Below are positions 50,700 to 61,986 of a stretch of 64,000 nt of DNA, one piece after another (the stretch's first letter is position 1; each line of letters opens with the position of its first letter). The stretch is from Prorocentrum cordatum. Its lineage: Eukaryota > Sar > Dinophyceae > Prorocentrales > Prorocentraceae. The position numbers and the translations under genes are program-made. Location: NCBI GenBank assembly GCA_963575745.1, contig CAUYUJ010015942.1, positions 32,501 to 96,500 on the forward strand, written 5' to 3'. Below the pieces are notes generated by a model that made no database searches, was not told the DNA's origin, and worked only from the letters and a program-made list of their open reading frames with translations.

Positions 50700-51420
50700 T
50701 GAAAAGGCGGTCCTCGCACGCGCCCGCAAGTCGCCGCTGCTTCCGACGCGCGAGTTCAGGCGCCCGACATTCCAACCTTCGAGCAACAAGCGACAATATG
50801 TGCGGAAACGCATTTCTCCAGTCGACCGCTCGAGGCGCAGCGCAGGGGCGAATAACTCAACGCTGGGCGCAATCTGCCCGGCCCCCACAAGCCGCCGATG
50901 ACGACGGTGGTTGGCGCCCGCGATTCCCCGTCGAGCCGTGGAGCAACAGCGCCAGCTCCAACGCGGCGCCTACGAGGGCCCGCCGTGCGTGGGCTGCTAG
51001 ATCCGTCGAAAACACGCGGCAACTGATCGCGCTCGGACCTGCGCTCGTCGAGCGGCTCGCCGCAGCCCTCGACCAGGCTGTCACCGGCGGGGCGAAGCGC
51101 TGCACGCTGCCGCGCGCGACGACGAAAGTCGCATGTCCTCGAGCAGCTCGGAGGCGTCGGCACCGGCAAACCCATCGTCATCAGGCCCAGGTAGGAGCCG
51201 CTCGCCCACTGAGTCGGGCCCCGTATAGGCCGCGCCCATCGCAAGGGCGACTCAGGGCGCCAATCGGCGCCCAGCAGCGCGGCGACGACGGCGGCGGCAG
51301 GCCCGCGGACGCAGCGCCGTCGACGGGGCCCCGCTCGAGCGAGAGCCGCCAGCGTGCGAGGCCGCGCGCGTCCGACGCGCGCGTGGATGTCAGGCCGAAT
51401 TCGCCGCAGCTCCAATTATT
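50700..51420 (-). pseudogene. LINE remnant, region downstream of the RT domain
   Basis: Minus frames include AAVVAALLGADWRPESPLRW (about 51310-51240) and RFRTYCRLLLEGWNVGRL (about 50820-50765). The VVAALLxADWxPxxPxxW pattern resembles, from memory, the connection between RT and the C-terminal zinc/RNase H part of dinoflagellate LINEs. Frames are broken and no catalytic motif is visible. It may belong to the same family as the fragment at 52860-54230 but is a separate piece, since the order on the strand is reversed. Confidence 0.3.
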
Positions 51421-52380
51421 GGCTGCCCGCCCGGCGCACGGGGCGCGTGGCCCGTAGAGGGCGGCCAACGTCGACATCGCACAGCGGCCAGGGCCCTTGC
51501 CGACGGCAGCCCCGGCAGCGCCTCGGCGCAGCTCCAGCGGCGACGGCGGCGCCGAGCCAGTTGCCCGATGGCCGCGGGTCGCCTGCGGCCGCGCGCCCGT
51601 CGCCCATGGCGGCTCGGCGATCTTCGCGCGCGGACCTCCGCCGGCATCCGCGGGGCCCTGGCGAGGCGGCACCCCTGGCAGCCTGGAGCGGCCCGGCGGC
51701 CTGCGGGCCTCCTGCTGCTCGACGTCGGGCCCCATGAACCGCCGATGGACAACCCCCAGCTTCCCCTGCCAAGAATCGCCGGACCACCGCGCGACCGTCG
51801 CGAGCGCGCTGGAGGCTCCGACCCGCCATCCTGCGGCCGCCGCGAGCAGCTCGACGTCCTCGAGGCGCGGCTGCAGGAAGATGCCTGCGCGCATGCGCCA
51901 CTCGCAAGCCCCCTGCGCGAGGCGGAGGAGGAGGGGAGGGAGAGGAGGAGGAGGAGGAGGAGGAGGGGGGAGAGGAGGAGGAGGAGGAGGAGGAGGAGGA
52001 GGAGGAGGAGGAGGAGGAGGACTTGCGAAGATTAACGCAGCGAGGAGAAGTCGGGCCGTCGCGGAGACCCAGACGACCCAAGGAGGCCGCTTCCCTCGCC
52101 CCACGCCTATCCCAGGCGGTTCTTGGGGGGCCAGATCAACGCGGCCCGTTCGCGGCGGGGCGTTGACCGCGCCACAAACGGGCGAGGCGCCCAGATCTTC
52201 CGGGCCCCCCCCTGGGGCACCTGGCAAAAACGCCAGTCCGCCTGCCCGCGGTGTGCCTGGGGCGCGCCTGACAGAATGCCACCCGGCGCCGCTTGGTGGA
52301 CTCTGGCGCGGGCCCGTCCGACCCTGCCTCCGCCCCCGCCCGGCAACTCCTGGGGGGGGGTCGGTCTCTTCGCAACCAGA
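51420..52380. other. GC-rich stretch with GGA array
   Basis: 51921-52020 is a GGA array. The rest has long open frames on both strands without motifs. Confidence 0.5.
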
Positions 52381-52797
52381 ACGACACTTTACAGCCGAGA
52401 TAAATGACTTTACAACCAGCAAGGGATCAAATTCCATGGGGCTTCCCTTCGAGAAAAGCCACTCGGCGGCCAGAACAGCCCACTCTACAACCAGAACGAC
52501 CACTTCGCAACCCAGTCGGGGCCCTTTGCAACCAGCGCGGCCACTTTACAACCAGCCTTCAGAAGAGCGCGCGCACTCTGCAGAGGTTTCTGAGGCCCCT
52601 GAACGCCGGGGCGTTCTGCGCGGGCATATGAGCGACTGAGCGCGCTCTGCAGAAGCCTATGAGCGCCTGATGGCTTTGCAAAAGCTTCTGAGCGCGCGCG
52701 CGCTCTGCAGGAGCTTCTGAGCGCCTGGGCGCTCTGCAGAAGCTTCTGGGCGCCCGGGCGCTCTGCAGGGGCTTCTGAGCGCCTGAACACAGCCCCG
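52381..52797 (+). repeat. Two minisatellites: ACAACCAG ~20-mer and CTCTGCAGAAGCTTCTGAGC 30-mer
   Basis: 52381-52560 repeats phrases like CACTTTACAACCAG with 16-20 bp spacing. 52565-52795 repeats GCGCTCTGCAGAAGCTTCTG plus AGCGCCTGG in about six to seven units near 30 bp, ending just before the LINE remnant. CTGCAG/AAGCTT make each unit partly palindromic. Confidence 0.85.
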
Positions 52798-52859
52798 GAG
52801 TGCGTGCTGCTGCTGCTGCTGCTTGACTCCGAGCTCAGCATATTCATCGGCGCGCTTGC

Positions 52860-54230
52860 TGCCAGTAGTTTGAGCGGGGCCCATCTGGGCCCTCTGCTGT
52901 CTAGCGGCGCGCTTGCACCGTACGAAAACTGTGCATCTCGGCCCTACTTCGCCGTTTTCTCCGATCATGGCCCAGCACTCACGCCCGAGTTCACAGCGCA
53001 AGGTGGCCGAGTCCTCGGCCCAGGCTGGGCCGCGGGCGACGCCACCCAGGATGGCCCGGCAGTCGGGGCAGATGCGGACCGGCGGGCAGGCCGCCTGGAG
53101 GACGCGCAGGGCAGCCATGAGCTCGCTCTTGAAGATGGCCTGGTCCCACTGCGCGCATGGGAGCGGCCCGTAGACGACGTGTCTCGGGGCCTCTGTGCCG
53201 CACTGTGTACATGGCCCGCCTGACCGCCGCACTCCTGTCCAGGTGTGCGCCTACGAGAAGGGGACGTTGCCTCTGGGACACTGTGCCTAGTGTGCTTCGT
53301 CTAGGTTTTCACTTCTCTAAATGCGGTTCGCCCGATCAACTTGCTACGCTTCGCGCAACACTGGCCTAATAAACATTGGTCTCCGTTAGCTGCGCGAAAG
53401 ACCATCCCCCCCTCCCCAGCGATGCGCCTTCGCCGTAGAGGAGGCTGCCGTCTGCGTGCACCTCGCCCATGGCCAGCCCGTCGTAGTCGCCGCGCACGAA
53501 GATCTCGCTGGAAGACTGCAGCGCCTCCAGGCCTAGCTCCACTGCGAGGTCGCTCGCCGGGCCTCTGCCCCAGGGCTGCTCGGGCCCTGGCCTAGGTCGA
53601 GTTCCGCGGTGGACGATGGCGCCGCCCGCCTACAGCGCGGCGGTGCCCCACTCTGGCGGCGCACTCGAAGGTGCGGTGGCGGCCGGTGCCGAATCTCCGC
53701 GTTGCATGCCTTGCAGATGGGGTGGGCCACGTTGCCCGTCTGGTGGGCCCGCTCCTGTGGCCATGCGCCCCCGCGCCAGAGCGCGCGCGCGCGCGGTTCC
53801 GGTGCCCCCGCGCCCACCTGCCCCGGATAGGTCGCCAGAGCAGCGCCCGCACGCACGGGCTCCGCGAACAGCGGCTCCAGCTCGAAAGCGCCCCCCCGCC
53901 TTGGCGAGCGAGGCGCCCTGGAAGCCCTGCTCGGTGGCCCGCCTCACGCGGCGGCGTAGTTTTCGCAGCGCCAGGGTGCGCAAGTCGACCACCTCGACGC
54001 CGATGGCGACGGAGCGCGCCGCCTGGGCTCCGACATCACGTCGCGGAGCAAGGCCTCCGCGCGGCGGGGGTGTCCCCTGCGATGGGGAGACGCGGAAGCC
54101 GCGCACGACGTGACCGCCGGGACGTTCGCGCCAGTCGCCTGCAATGTACGATGGCCTGCGGAGAAGCATCGGGCAGGATCCGCGGAGCCTCCGGAGAACC
54201 CGCCGCGAGACCGAGTGCCTCGACCTCATC
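52860..54230 (-). pseudogene. LINE 3' part: zinc motif and RNase H-like domain, frameshifted
   Basis: Minus strand, right to left. About 53715-53640 gives a Cys/His motif split over two frames (CKACNAEI, then GTGRHRTFEC). About 53530-53370 reads IFVRGDYDGLAMGEVHADGS, then LLYGEGASLGRGGMVFRAA, where HADGS is the first catalytic aspartate block of RNase H. About 53170-52950 reads VVYGPLPCAQWDQAIFKSEL, MAALRVLQAACPPVRICPDC, AILGGVARGPAW and LGRECWAMIG, the second and third blocks (E in KSEL, D in CPDC). A CCHC-like motif followed by RNase H is the C-terminal half of this LINE type. The RT half is not recognisable upstream. At least three frame changes show it is dead. Confidence 0.6.
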
Positions 54231-54424
54231 ATCTTTCCTCTTCCTCCACCTCCTCCCCCGAGTACGACATCCGCTCAGAATCTCTCCGCTGACCTCTCCA
54301 GCATCCAGCTGGCGCTGCATTTCGCTCCATGTCGATGTCGAGCGATCCTGCGACCCGACAGCGGCATCCGGGAAATACACACAAAAAAGAACCTCCAGGA
54401 ACCTCGATCGTCGTCGATCCTGCC

Positions 54425-54477
54425 CTGCTCCTCCTCCTCCTCCTCCTCCTCCTCATCCTCCTCCTCACCATCATCAA

Positions 54478-54512
<35 letters not shown>

Positions 54513-54620
54513 GCATCATCATCGATCCTCACCTCCTCCTCATCCTCCTCCTCAGGACTCCTCCTCCTCCACCACCTCCTCCTCCTCCTCATCCTCCGCC
54601 TCCTGCTCTGAAGAAGAAGA
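54425..54620. repeat. CCT and CAT triplet repeats
   Basis: CCT at 54427-54470, CAT/ATC at 54470-54522, CCT at 54530-54605. Followed by two C homopolymer runs (54667-54680 and 54720-54734). Confidence 0.93.
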
Positions 54621-54954
54621 AGCATCTCATAAGAAAACAATGCGGTCTCTGCCGCACCGCCCCCGCCCCCCCCCCCGGGGTACGGGCACTACCTGACTAC
54701 CCCGTCTACTAGCTCTTCGCCCCCCCCCCCCCCCACCCACAAGAAGAACAACTTTTCGCCGTTCAAATCTAAATCAATCTGGCGAAGGACCCAACCATAT
54801 GCAGCTGCGAGTGCCGCGAGGGAGATGAGACGAAGGAGGGGGGCGCGCAAACTCCGAGTAGCGCACGCGGTATAGCCTTCTGCCACGAAACGTGTGAAGG
54901 GTGTGCCGACATGAGTCGGGAAGACACCTGCGAACGTCGCCATTAGGCCCTTCC

Positions 54955-56012
54955 GTGGAGCTCCCTATGGGGCCACGAACCGTGTGAGGGGTGTGCCGAA
55001 ATTGGGCGGCGGTGCCATGCGAACTTTCCCACTGAGGCCTTCGGTGGAGCTCCACATGGGGCCACGAAGCGTGCAAAGGATGTGCCGAAATCGGGCGGCG
55101 GTGCCACGGGACCACGAAACGTGTGAGGGGTGTGCCGAAATCGGGCGGCGGTGCCATGCGAATTTGCCCACAGGGGCCTTCAGGGGAGCTCCCTGTGGGG
55201 CCACGGAACTTGTGAGGGGTACGCCGAAATGGGGCGGCGGCGCCATGCGGACCCTACCACTGATGCCTTCGGTAAAGCTCCCTATGGGGCCACGAACTGT
55301 GTGAAGGGTGTGCCGAAATGGGGCGGCGGAGCCATGCGAACTTTCCCACTGGGGCCTTCGGTGCAACTCCCCATGGGGCCACGAAACGCGTGAGGGGTGT
55401 GCCGAAATCGGGCGGCGGTGCCATGCGAACTTTCCCACTGGGGCTTTCGGTGGAGCTCCCCATGGGACCCCGAAGCGTGTGAGGGATGTGCCGAAATGGG
55501 TCGCCGGTGCCATGCGACTTTTCCTACTGGGGCCCTGTGGGGCCACGAAGCGTGTGAGATGTGTGCCGAAATGAGGCGGCGGTTCCATGCGAACCTCAAG
55601 ACTGGGGCCCTCAGTGGAGCTCCTATGGGGCCACGAAACGTGTGAATGGTGTGCCGACATGGGGCGGCGGCGCCGTGCAAACTTTCTCACTGGGGCCTTC
55701 GGCGGAGCTCCCTATGGGGCCACGAAGCGTGTGAGGTGTGACGAAATGGGGCGGCGGTGCCAAGCGAACTTGCACATTGGGGCCCTCGGTGGAGCTCCTT
55801 ATGGGGCCACGGATCGTTTGAGGGGTGTGCCGAAATGGAGCAGCTGTGCTATGCAAACTTGTCCACTGGGGCCTTAGGTGGGCCTTCTTATGAGACCTCG
55901 AAGCGCGGGAGGGGTGTGCCGAAGTGGGGCGGCTGTGCCAGGCGAACTGCCCCATTGGGGCCTCAAGTGGAGCTCCCCATGGGGCCACGAAGCGCGTGAG
56001 GGGCGTGCCGGA
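54955..56012 (+). repeat. 89-bp satellite, about 12-13 units
   Basis: GGGGCCACGAAxCGTGTGAG recurs at about 54969, 55058, 55198, 55287, 55376, 55465 and on to 55980, mostly at 89-bp steps, with a few shortened units (near 55110 and 55537). Each unit also holds GTGCCGAAAT-GGGCGGCGGT. 89 bp is not a multiple of three, so the many frames here are not coding. A single outlying unit lies at 59690-59807. Confidence 0.95.
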
Positions 56013-56319
56013 ATGGGATGCGCATGCGGAGAGCAGATGCAGGGAGGGGAGGAGGGAGGAGGAGGGAGGAGGAGAAGAGGAGGGAAGGGTGAACGCGGGG
56101 AGCTGCCTCTTCCAAACGAGTGCTCAACACCACAAGATGGTTGGGAAAAAATGGGCGACTTGAAATACCCTGTCCTGTTTACCGTTTCTCCTTGCATGGG
56201 GCAGCGCACTGGCCAGGTTCCCGAACCCACCTCCGTACTAGTACTAATAACACTAGAGCACTACTACTGCTCGTACAAATCAATAGGAGCAATGGGTGGT
56301 ACTAGGCAGTGATGCTAGG
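56013..56319. other. Spacer between satellites
   Basis: A short GGAGGA run at 56045-56090. No gene seen. Confidence 0.5.
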
Positions 56320-56960
56320 CAACAGGATAAATCAATCAATGGGAATACATAGGAATCACTGGGAATGCATAGGAATCCATCGGAATCACTGGGACTGCAT
56401 AGGCATCAATAGGAAGCATCAGGAATACATGAAAATCCATAAGATTCAATCAGAATCACTGGGAGTCAATACGCATCAATAGGAATTAGTAGGGAGCCAT
56501 CGGGATCCACAAGAATCCATGGGAACCAGTAAGAATCAACAGAAATTCATAGAAATCATTAGGAACTAGTGGGGATCAATAGGAATCAATGTGATTGAAT
56601 AGGACACGATGGGAATCAGTAGGAATCAACAGGAAACACTAGGAATCAATGGGAACCAACATGAATAGAAACGAACCCATAGGGATCAATAGGACTCAAC
56701 GGGAATCAATGGAACTCAATACTAATTAATAGGAATCGCTGGGATTCTATAGCAATCAATAGGAAGCATTCGGAATCAATGGGAAGCAACAGGAAACAAT
56801 AGGAGTCAACATGAATCAATGGTAAGCAATAGGAATCACTAGGAAGCGATACGAATCAATGGGGAAACCAGCAAACAAGAGGACTACATGGAAACCAAAG
56901 CCCATAGGAAAGATGAACCAAGAGAAATCAAGAGGAACCAACGGGAACGATATGAATCTA
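56320..56960 (+). repeat. Degenerate GGAATCAATA 10-mer satellite
   Basis: About 60 imperfect units of GGAATCAAT(A/G) and variants, AT-rich and unlike the GC-rich surroundings. A related GGAATCCTTA repeat lies at 59500-59610 on the far side of the AGT array. Confidence 0.92.
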
Positions 56961-57004
56961 GCAGTCTTGGTATTCGTAGTCGTGGACATCGTAGCATAAT
57001 TTGT

Positions 57005-57014
57005 GATGGTAGTC

Positions 57015-57074
<60 letters not shown>

Positions 57075-57109
57075 AGTAGTAGTAGTAGTAGTATTAGTAG
57101 TAGTAGTAT

Positions 57110-57165
<56 letters not shown>

Positions 57166-57225
57166 AGAGTAAGAGTAGTAGTAGTAGTAGTAGTCGTAGT
57201 AGTAGTAGTAGTAGTACTAGCAGAG

Positions 57226-57257
<32 letters not shown>

Positions 57258-57374
57258 ATAGTAGTAGTAGAAGCAGAGTCGTAGTAAGCGTAGTAGTAGT
57301 GGTAGTAGTAGTAGCAGAGGTAGTAGTAGTCGCCGACGTAGTCGTAGCAGTAGTAGTAGTAGTAGTAGTAGTGA

Positions 57375-57409
<35 letters not shown>

Positions 57410-57619
57410 AGAGTAAGAGTAAGAGTAAGAGTAAGAGCAAGAGCAGTAGTAAGAGTAATAGTAAGAGTAGTAACAGTAGTAGTAGCAATAGTAGTGGTAG
57501 TAGTAGTAGTAGTAGTAGTAGTAGTCGTGGCAGCAATAATAGTAGTAGCAGTAGTAGCAGCAGTAGTAGATGAAGCAGTAATAGTAGCCGTAGTCGTAGT
57601 CGTAGTAGTCGTAGTAGTC

Positions 57620-57662
<43 letters not shown>

Positions 57663-57672
57663 CAGTAATAGC

Positions 57673-57709
<37 letters not shown>

Positions 57710-57747
57710 ATAGTAGTAGTAGTAGTGGAAATCGTAGCAGGAGTAGC

Positions 57748-57786
<39 letters not shown>

Positions 57787-57970
57787 AGTAGTCGTAGTAG
57801 TAATAGTAGCAGTAGTAGTAATAGAAGAACTAGTGGTGGTGGTCGTAGTAGTGGTAGTAGTAGTGGTAGCAGTAGTGGTAGCAATAGTAGTAATATCAAT
57901 AGTACTAGTAGTGGTGATAGTAACAATAGTAGTAGTAGCAGTAGTCGTAGTAGTAGTAGTAGTAGTAGTC

Positions 57971-58008
<38 letters not shown>

Positions 58009-58030
58009 GGTCGTAGTAGTATTAGTAGTC

Positions 58031-58069
<39 letters not shown>

Positions 58070-58448
58070 TTAGTGGTAGTGGTAGTGGTTGCAGTAGCAG
58101 TAGCAGCAGCAGCAGTAGTAGTAGCAGTAGCAGTAGCAGTCGAAATAATAGTAGTCTGGGTAGTGGGGGCAAAGCTACTAGTCCTGTGTATTAGTATTCG
58201 TAGTACGAGTAATAATAGACATATGAGTAATCATACTAGTAGTAATAATAAAAATATTAGTCGTAGTAATCATAGTAGTTGGAATACTAAACATAATAGT
58301 AATCGTAGTAAATGTCGTATTCGTCGTAATAGAATTAGTTGTCGTATTTGCTTCAGTGGCAATGGTACTGCTAAGTGGTAGTAGTCGTCGAAATAATAAC
58401 TGACGCCGTCGTACTGGTAGGAAAAGCAATAGTTGTCGTGTCGTGACG

Positions 58449-58481
<33 letters not shown>

Positions 58482-58794
58482 ATAGTCGTAGTAGTAGCAA
58501 TAGTAGTAGTGGTAGCGGTGGTGGTTACTATTCGCCGTAGTACTAGCATAGCAGTCATCGTAGCAGCAGCAGTGCCCGTAGTGGTGGTACTAAGTAGGAG
58601 GAGCTCTAGTAGTAGTCCTGAGTATAATATTAGTCGTCGTCGTAGTCGTATCAGTACGAGGAATACGAGTAGTGGTAGTAATAGTAATAGTACGTGCGTC
58701 AGTAGTAGTAGTCGTAGTCGTTGTCGTAAAAGAAATAACAGTAGTAGTAGTCGCTGTAGTAGTGATAGTAGTAGTAGTAGTAATAGTAGTATTC

Positions 58795-58857
<63 letters not shown>

Positions 58858-58907
58858 CTAGCAGTCGTAGTCGTAGTCGTAGTAGCAGTAGTAGTGTTAA
58901 CACTACG

Positions 58908-58985
<78 letters not shown>

Positions 58986-59098
58986 GTTACTACTACTCCT
59001 GCTACTACTACTACTAGTAAAAGTGCTGGTAGTAGTAGTAGTAGTAGTAGTACTAAAAACGTCGTAATATATATATATATATATGTATGGGAATCGTA

Positions 59099-59164
<66 letters not shown>

Positions 59165-59214
59165 CGTAGTAGTAGTAGTAGTATTAGTAGTAGTAGTAGT
59201 AGTAGGTAGTAGTC

Positions 59215-59298
<84 letters not shown>

Positions 59299-59310
59299 AT
59301 AGTAGTAGTC

Positions 59311-59364
<54 letters not shown>

Positions 59365-59455
59365 CTCGTAGTATATATAATGGTAATAGTTGAAATAATA
59401 CTAAGGTTACTAGAAATAGAAATAGTAATAGTAATAGTAGTAGTAATAGTAGGAG
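57005..59455. repeat. 2.4-kb AGT microsatellite with an inverted ACT block
   Basis: AGT/GTA triplets with CGT, AGC and AAT variants run from 57005 to 58892. At 58893-58904 the palindrome AGTGTTAACACT switches the strand to ACT (58905-58990). AGT resumes at about 59014 after CCTGCTACTACTACTAG. An AT dinucleotide run lies at 59070-59085. Protein frames over it are artefacts. Confidence 0.97.
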
Positions 59456-59689
59456 GAGGAGTCCCTCCTCCTCCTCCTCCTCCATCCAAATCATTCGGAA
59501 TCCTTTGGGACCATTTGAAATCCTTAGGAATCAATGGGAATCCTTAGAACCCCTCGGGAATCCTTAGGAATCCTTCGTGATCCTTAGGAACATGGATGGA
59601 TTATTTTAGGATCCCTTAAGACTTTCAAGAGCCTGGCGAAGGGCCAAACCATATGCAGTTGTGAGTAACGCAATTGTGAAACTCATATT
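59456..59689. repeat. GGAATCCTTA repeats and pre-satellite sequence
   Basis: 59500-59610 is a ragged 10-mer repeat. 59636-59665 (GGCGAAGGGCCAAACCATAT then GCAGTTG) matches 54781-54806 just left of the large satellite, so both satellite loci share the same left neighbour. Confidence 0.85.
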
Positions 59690-59807
59690 CGGTGGACCTC
59701 CCCATTGGGACACCAAACCCGTGAGGGGTGTGCCGAAGGTGGGGTGGGCGCCTGTGGGCGGTGGCACTGGGGCCTTCGGTGGAGCTCCCTGTGGGGCCAC
59801 GAACCGT
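59690..59807 (+). repeat. Outlying partial 89-bp satellite unit(s)
   Basis: TGAGGGGTGTGCCGAA and GGGGCCTTCGGTGGAGCTCC then CTGTGGGGCCACGAACCGT match the satellite at 54955-56012. Element YR-C begins immediately after CCGT, inside what would be the next unit. Confidence 0.9.
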
Positions 59808-59989
59808 CATAAGTCTCCTTCGCGGCGAGGTTCGACGGCGACGCCACCCAGATGGGGGGGGAATACGGCACCCAAACAACGTTGGGTGAGGCCGCGGCCG
59901 TGCGCCAACAGCCGACACGCCAGCCCACAGCGTCAAATGACACAGGCGGCTGGCGCGCCAGGGCGCAGGCCGAAGCACATGGGTGCCAT
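59808..59989 (-). repeat. YR-C terminal repeat B2
   Basis: Matches 60454-60632 with about a dozen differences, for example TACGGCACCCAAACAACGTT and GGCTGGCGCGCCAGGGCGCA in both. It is the left end of the element. Confidence 0.9.
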
Positions 59990-60453
59990 GCCCCCCCTCG
60001 AGGAGGGTGGTGGGCGGGAGAAAAGAAGCGCGACCGCGCTCGCGTCCGACGCACTCTGGCGAACGGACGCCCCGCGCGTCGCCCCCAGGGTTGGTCCAGA
60101 GCCGCGCGCTGGCAGACAGAGGGCCACGCCCCGGACAGCCGCCCCGCCTTAAGAGTGCACACTAGGCAGGCGGGGCGCTGCAGACATGACCGGGCACTTG
60201 ATATCCCGCCCCGCGGCCAGGCGGCAAAGAGGAGACATCGCGACCGTGCGCGGAGGAGCGGAGGGAGGAAGGACCCCGACGCACGGCCGCGCGGCACGCC
60301 AGCATGCCCGCGCGGGGCCTGGCCCGCCCGACGTAGCGGCGGCGCGTGGCGGGTGGACATGCGGGCGCCCGCCATCGCGCGGTGCGCCGACGGCGGGACA
60401 CTCCCGCCTGGGGGCGTCGACTTATGACTTGCAATAACAAGTTATCACTGCCC

Positions 60454-60632
60454 CATAGGTCTCCTTCGCGGCGACGTTCGACCGCGACGCCGCCCAGAGG
60501 GGGGAATACGGCACCCAAACAACGTTGGGTGAGGCTGCGGCCGTGCGCCAACAGCCGACGCGCCAGCCCACCGCGTCAAACGACGCAGGCGGCTGGCGCG
60601 CCAGGGCGCAGGCCGAAGCACATGGGTACCAT
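60454..60632 (-). repeat. YR-C internal repeat B1
   Basis: Begins CATAGGTCTCCTTCGCGGCG. B2 has CATAAGTCTCC at the same place. The sequence directly to its left (GTTATCACTGCCCCAT) should be the end of repeat A2. Confidence 0.9.
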
Positions 60633-60815
60633 ACCCACTGCCACGGACCCAGGGGCTGAGGCCGAGCGCTGCCCCACACAGCGGGCCTGCGGCACCCGCA
60701 GGCACGCTGCCACCCAATGCCAGGCAGAGAGACGGCCGCAGACGCGTGGCCCGCGAGAGAGCGACCGATGGACCGAACGAGGGCGAACGAGCGCGCGAAG
60801 GGGCCTGGCGCGACG

Positions 60816-61986
60816 TTACTTGCACCGACCAAGCGTGGAATGACGTCGCTGGACGCCGGGGGTTTCCGAATCCCCACCCTCGTCGTCACTGGGCGACGCG
60901 CCGAAATGCGCCTCGGCGACGGCCTGGCGCTCCATCTTCTCAACGTCAAGATAGCGCATCCAAGCTGGCATCTGCCAGTCACCTGCCTTCAGGATGTCGG
61001 CGACTCGGCCGCCGAACTCCACGCGCAATGTCTTGGGCGTGGCCCCGACGGAACGAGTGGGTGCCGTAGGCGTCGGCGTTAACTACTCCCGTGTGACGCA
61101 GTGCCGACCGCAGCGCGTTGCGTGCAACCGTGGCGCACCAGCCCGCCCACGGGGCCTCTCCAACGGACTGCGAGTTGAACCGAACGCCGAGAGCGTGCAC
61201 GGGGCACGTGGCGCGTGAGCGCTGACACCAGCAATTGCGCACAATAGTTGTTCGTCTTTCCCGGTTCTTCCGTCTGGCGAGCGATGAGACGGCCGCCTCT
61301 TCGCTGATGAAAAGGCCCGCGCGTAAATGCAACGCGTCGACGAGCGAGGCGGCCCGTTGGATGACCGGCGCTTCCGACGGGAGGCGAAGTAGAAACGCGT
61401 GCGCGGTCACGAAGAGGAGACCCAGTCCAGATCCCTCTGGCAACGCGCCTGGGCGTTCCAGTAGCTGTTCCAGCACGCGCATCCGGACCGCCATGCGGGG
61501 TCGTGCTGACCAGCCCGAACGCTTCTCGATAGCCAGCTTGGCGCCGGCCAGCGACGCGTGCGTGAACGCTGCGTCTGCCACGCGCGCGACGTGGCATGCC
61601 TTCTTCAAATGCGAAAGGTAATTGCAGAACGTCGCGCGACACCTGAACGTCGTAGACCAAAGCAAAAGACCGTCGACCGACGGCGGGAGTTCGCTGCCTT
61701 TGCGCTGCAAAACGTCGCGCGCGAACTTCACCCAGCATTCGAAGCCGCTGCGAACCTGCGGTAGTGACCGTGGGCACGATCCGAGCAGGGCGCTCTTACG
61801 GGCAACCTGGGCCCACGCCCGCCCCGCCTCGGGCGACGTGACGGCTGCGGCAGCCTTCGCGATCTCGCAACGCGGATCGCCCATCTGACGCTCGAAACCT
61901 TCCGTTGCCGCGCGTAGCGCACGGCGTGCGGCTGCCACTGGGTCCGCTGCCGAGCTGCGGCTGCGCCGCCGACGGGCCGTAAGCAT
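60816..61986 (-). pseudogene. Tyrosine recombinase of YR-C, one frameshift
   Basis: Probable start at the Met at 61986 (MLTARRRRSRSS). The core-binding part reads FECWVKFARDVLQRKGSELP and FRCRATFCNYLSHLKKACHV. Catalytic part: first arginine in AHAFLLRLPSEAPVI, CPVHALG, and the H-x-x-R box GTHSFRRGHAQDI (about 61050). Just after this the frame slips by one base near 61015. The other frame reads GGRVADILKAGDW (the H/W position) and MRYLDVEKM (nucleophile tyrosine, about 60955). The THSFRRGHA box differs from the HSLRKGGA of YR-B, so the two recombinases belong to different subfamilies. All recognisable catalytic residues are present over two frames. Confidence 0.85.

Noticed and set aside
54955-56012. 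CRISPR-like array (regular repeats)
   Set aside because: Units are contiguous 89-bp satellite without unique spacers, and the genome is eukaryotic.
57299-58381. Long plus-strand frame of valine repeats, and the matching minus-strand leucine and threonine frames
   Set aside because: They exist only because the AGT/ACT microsatellite has no stops in those frames. Composition is a single codon.
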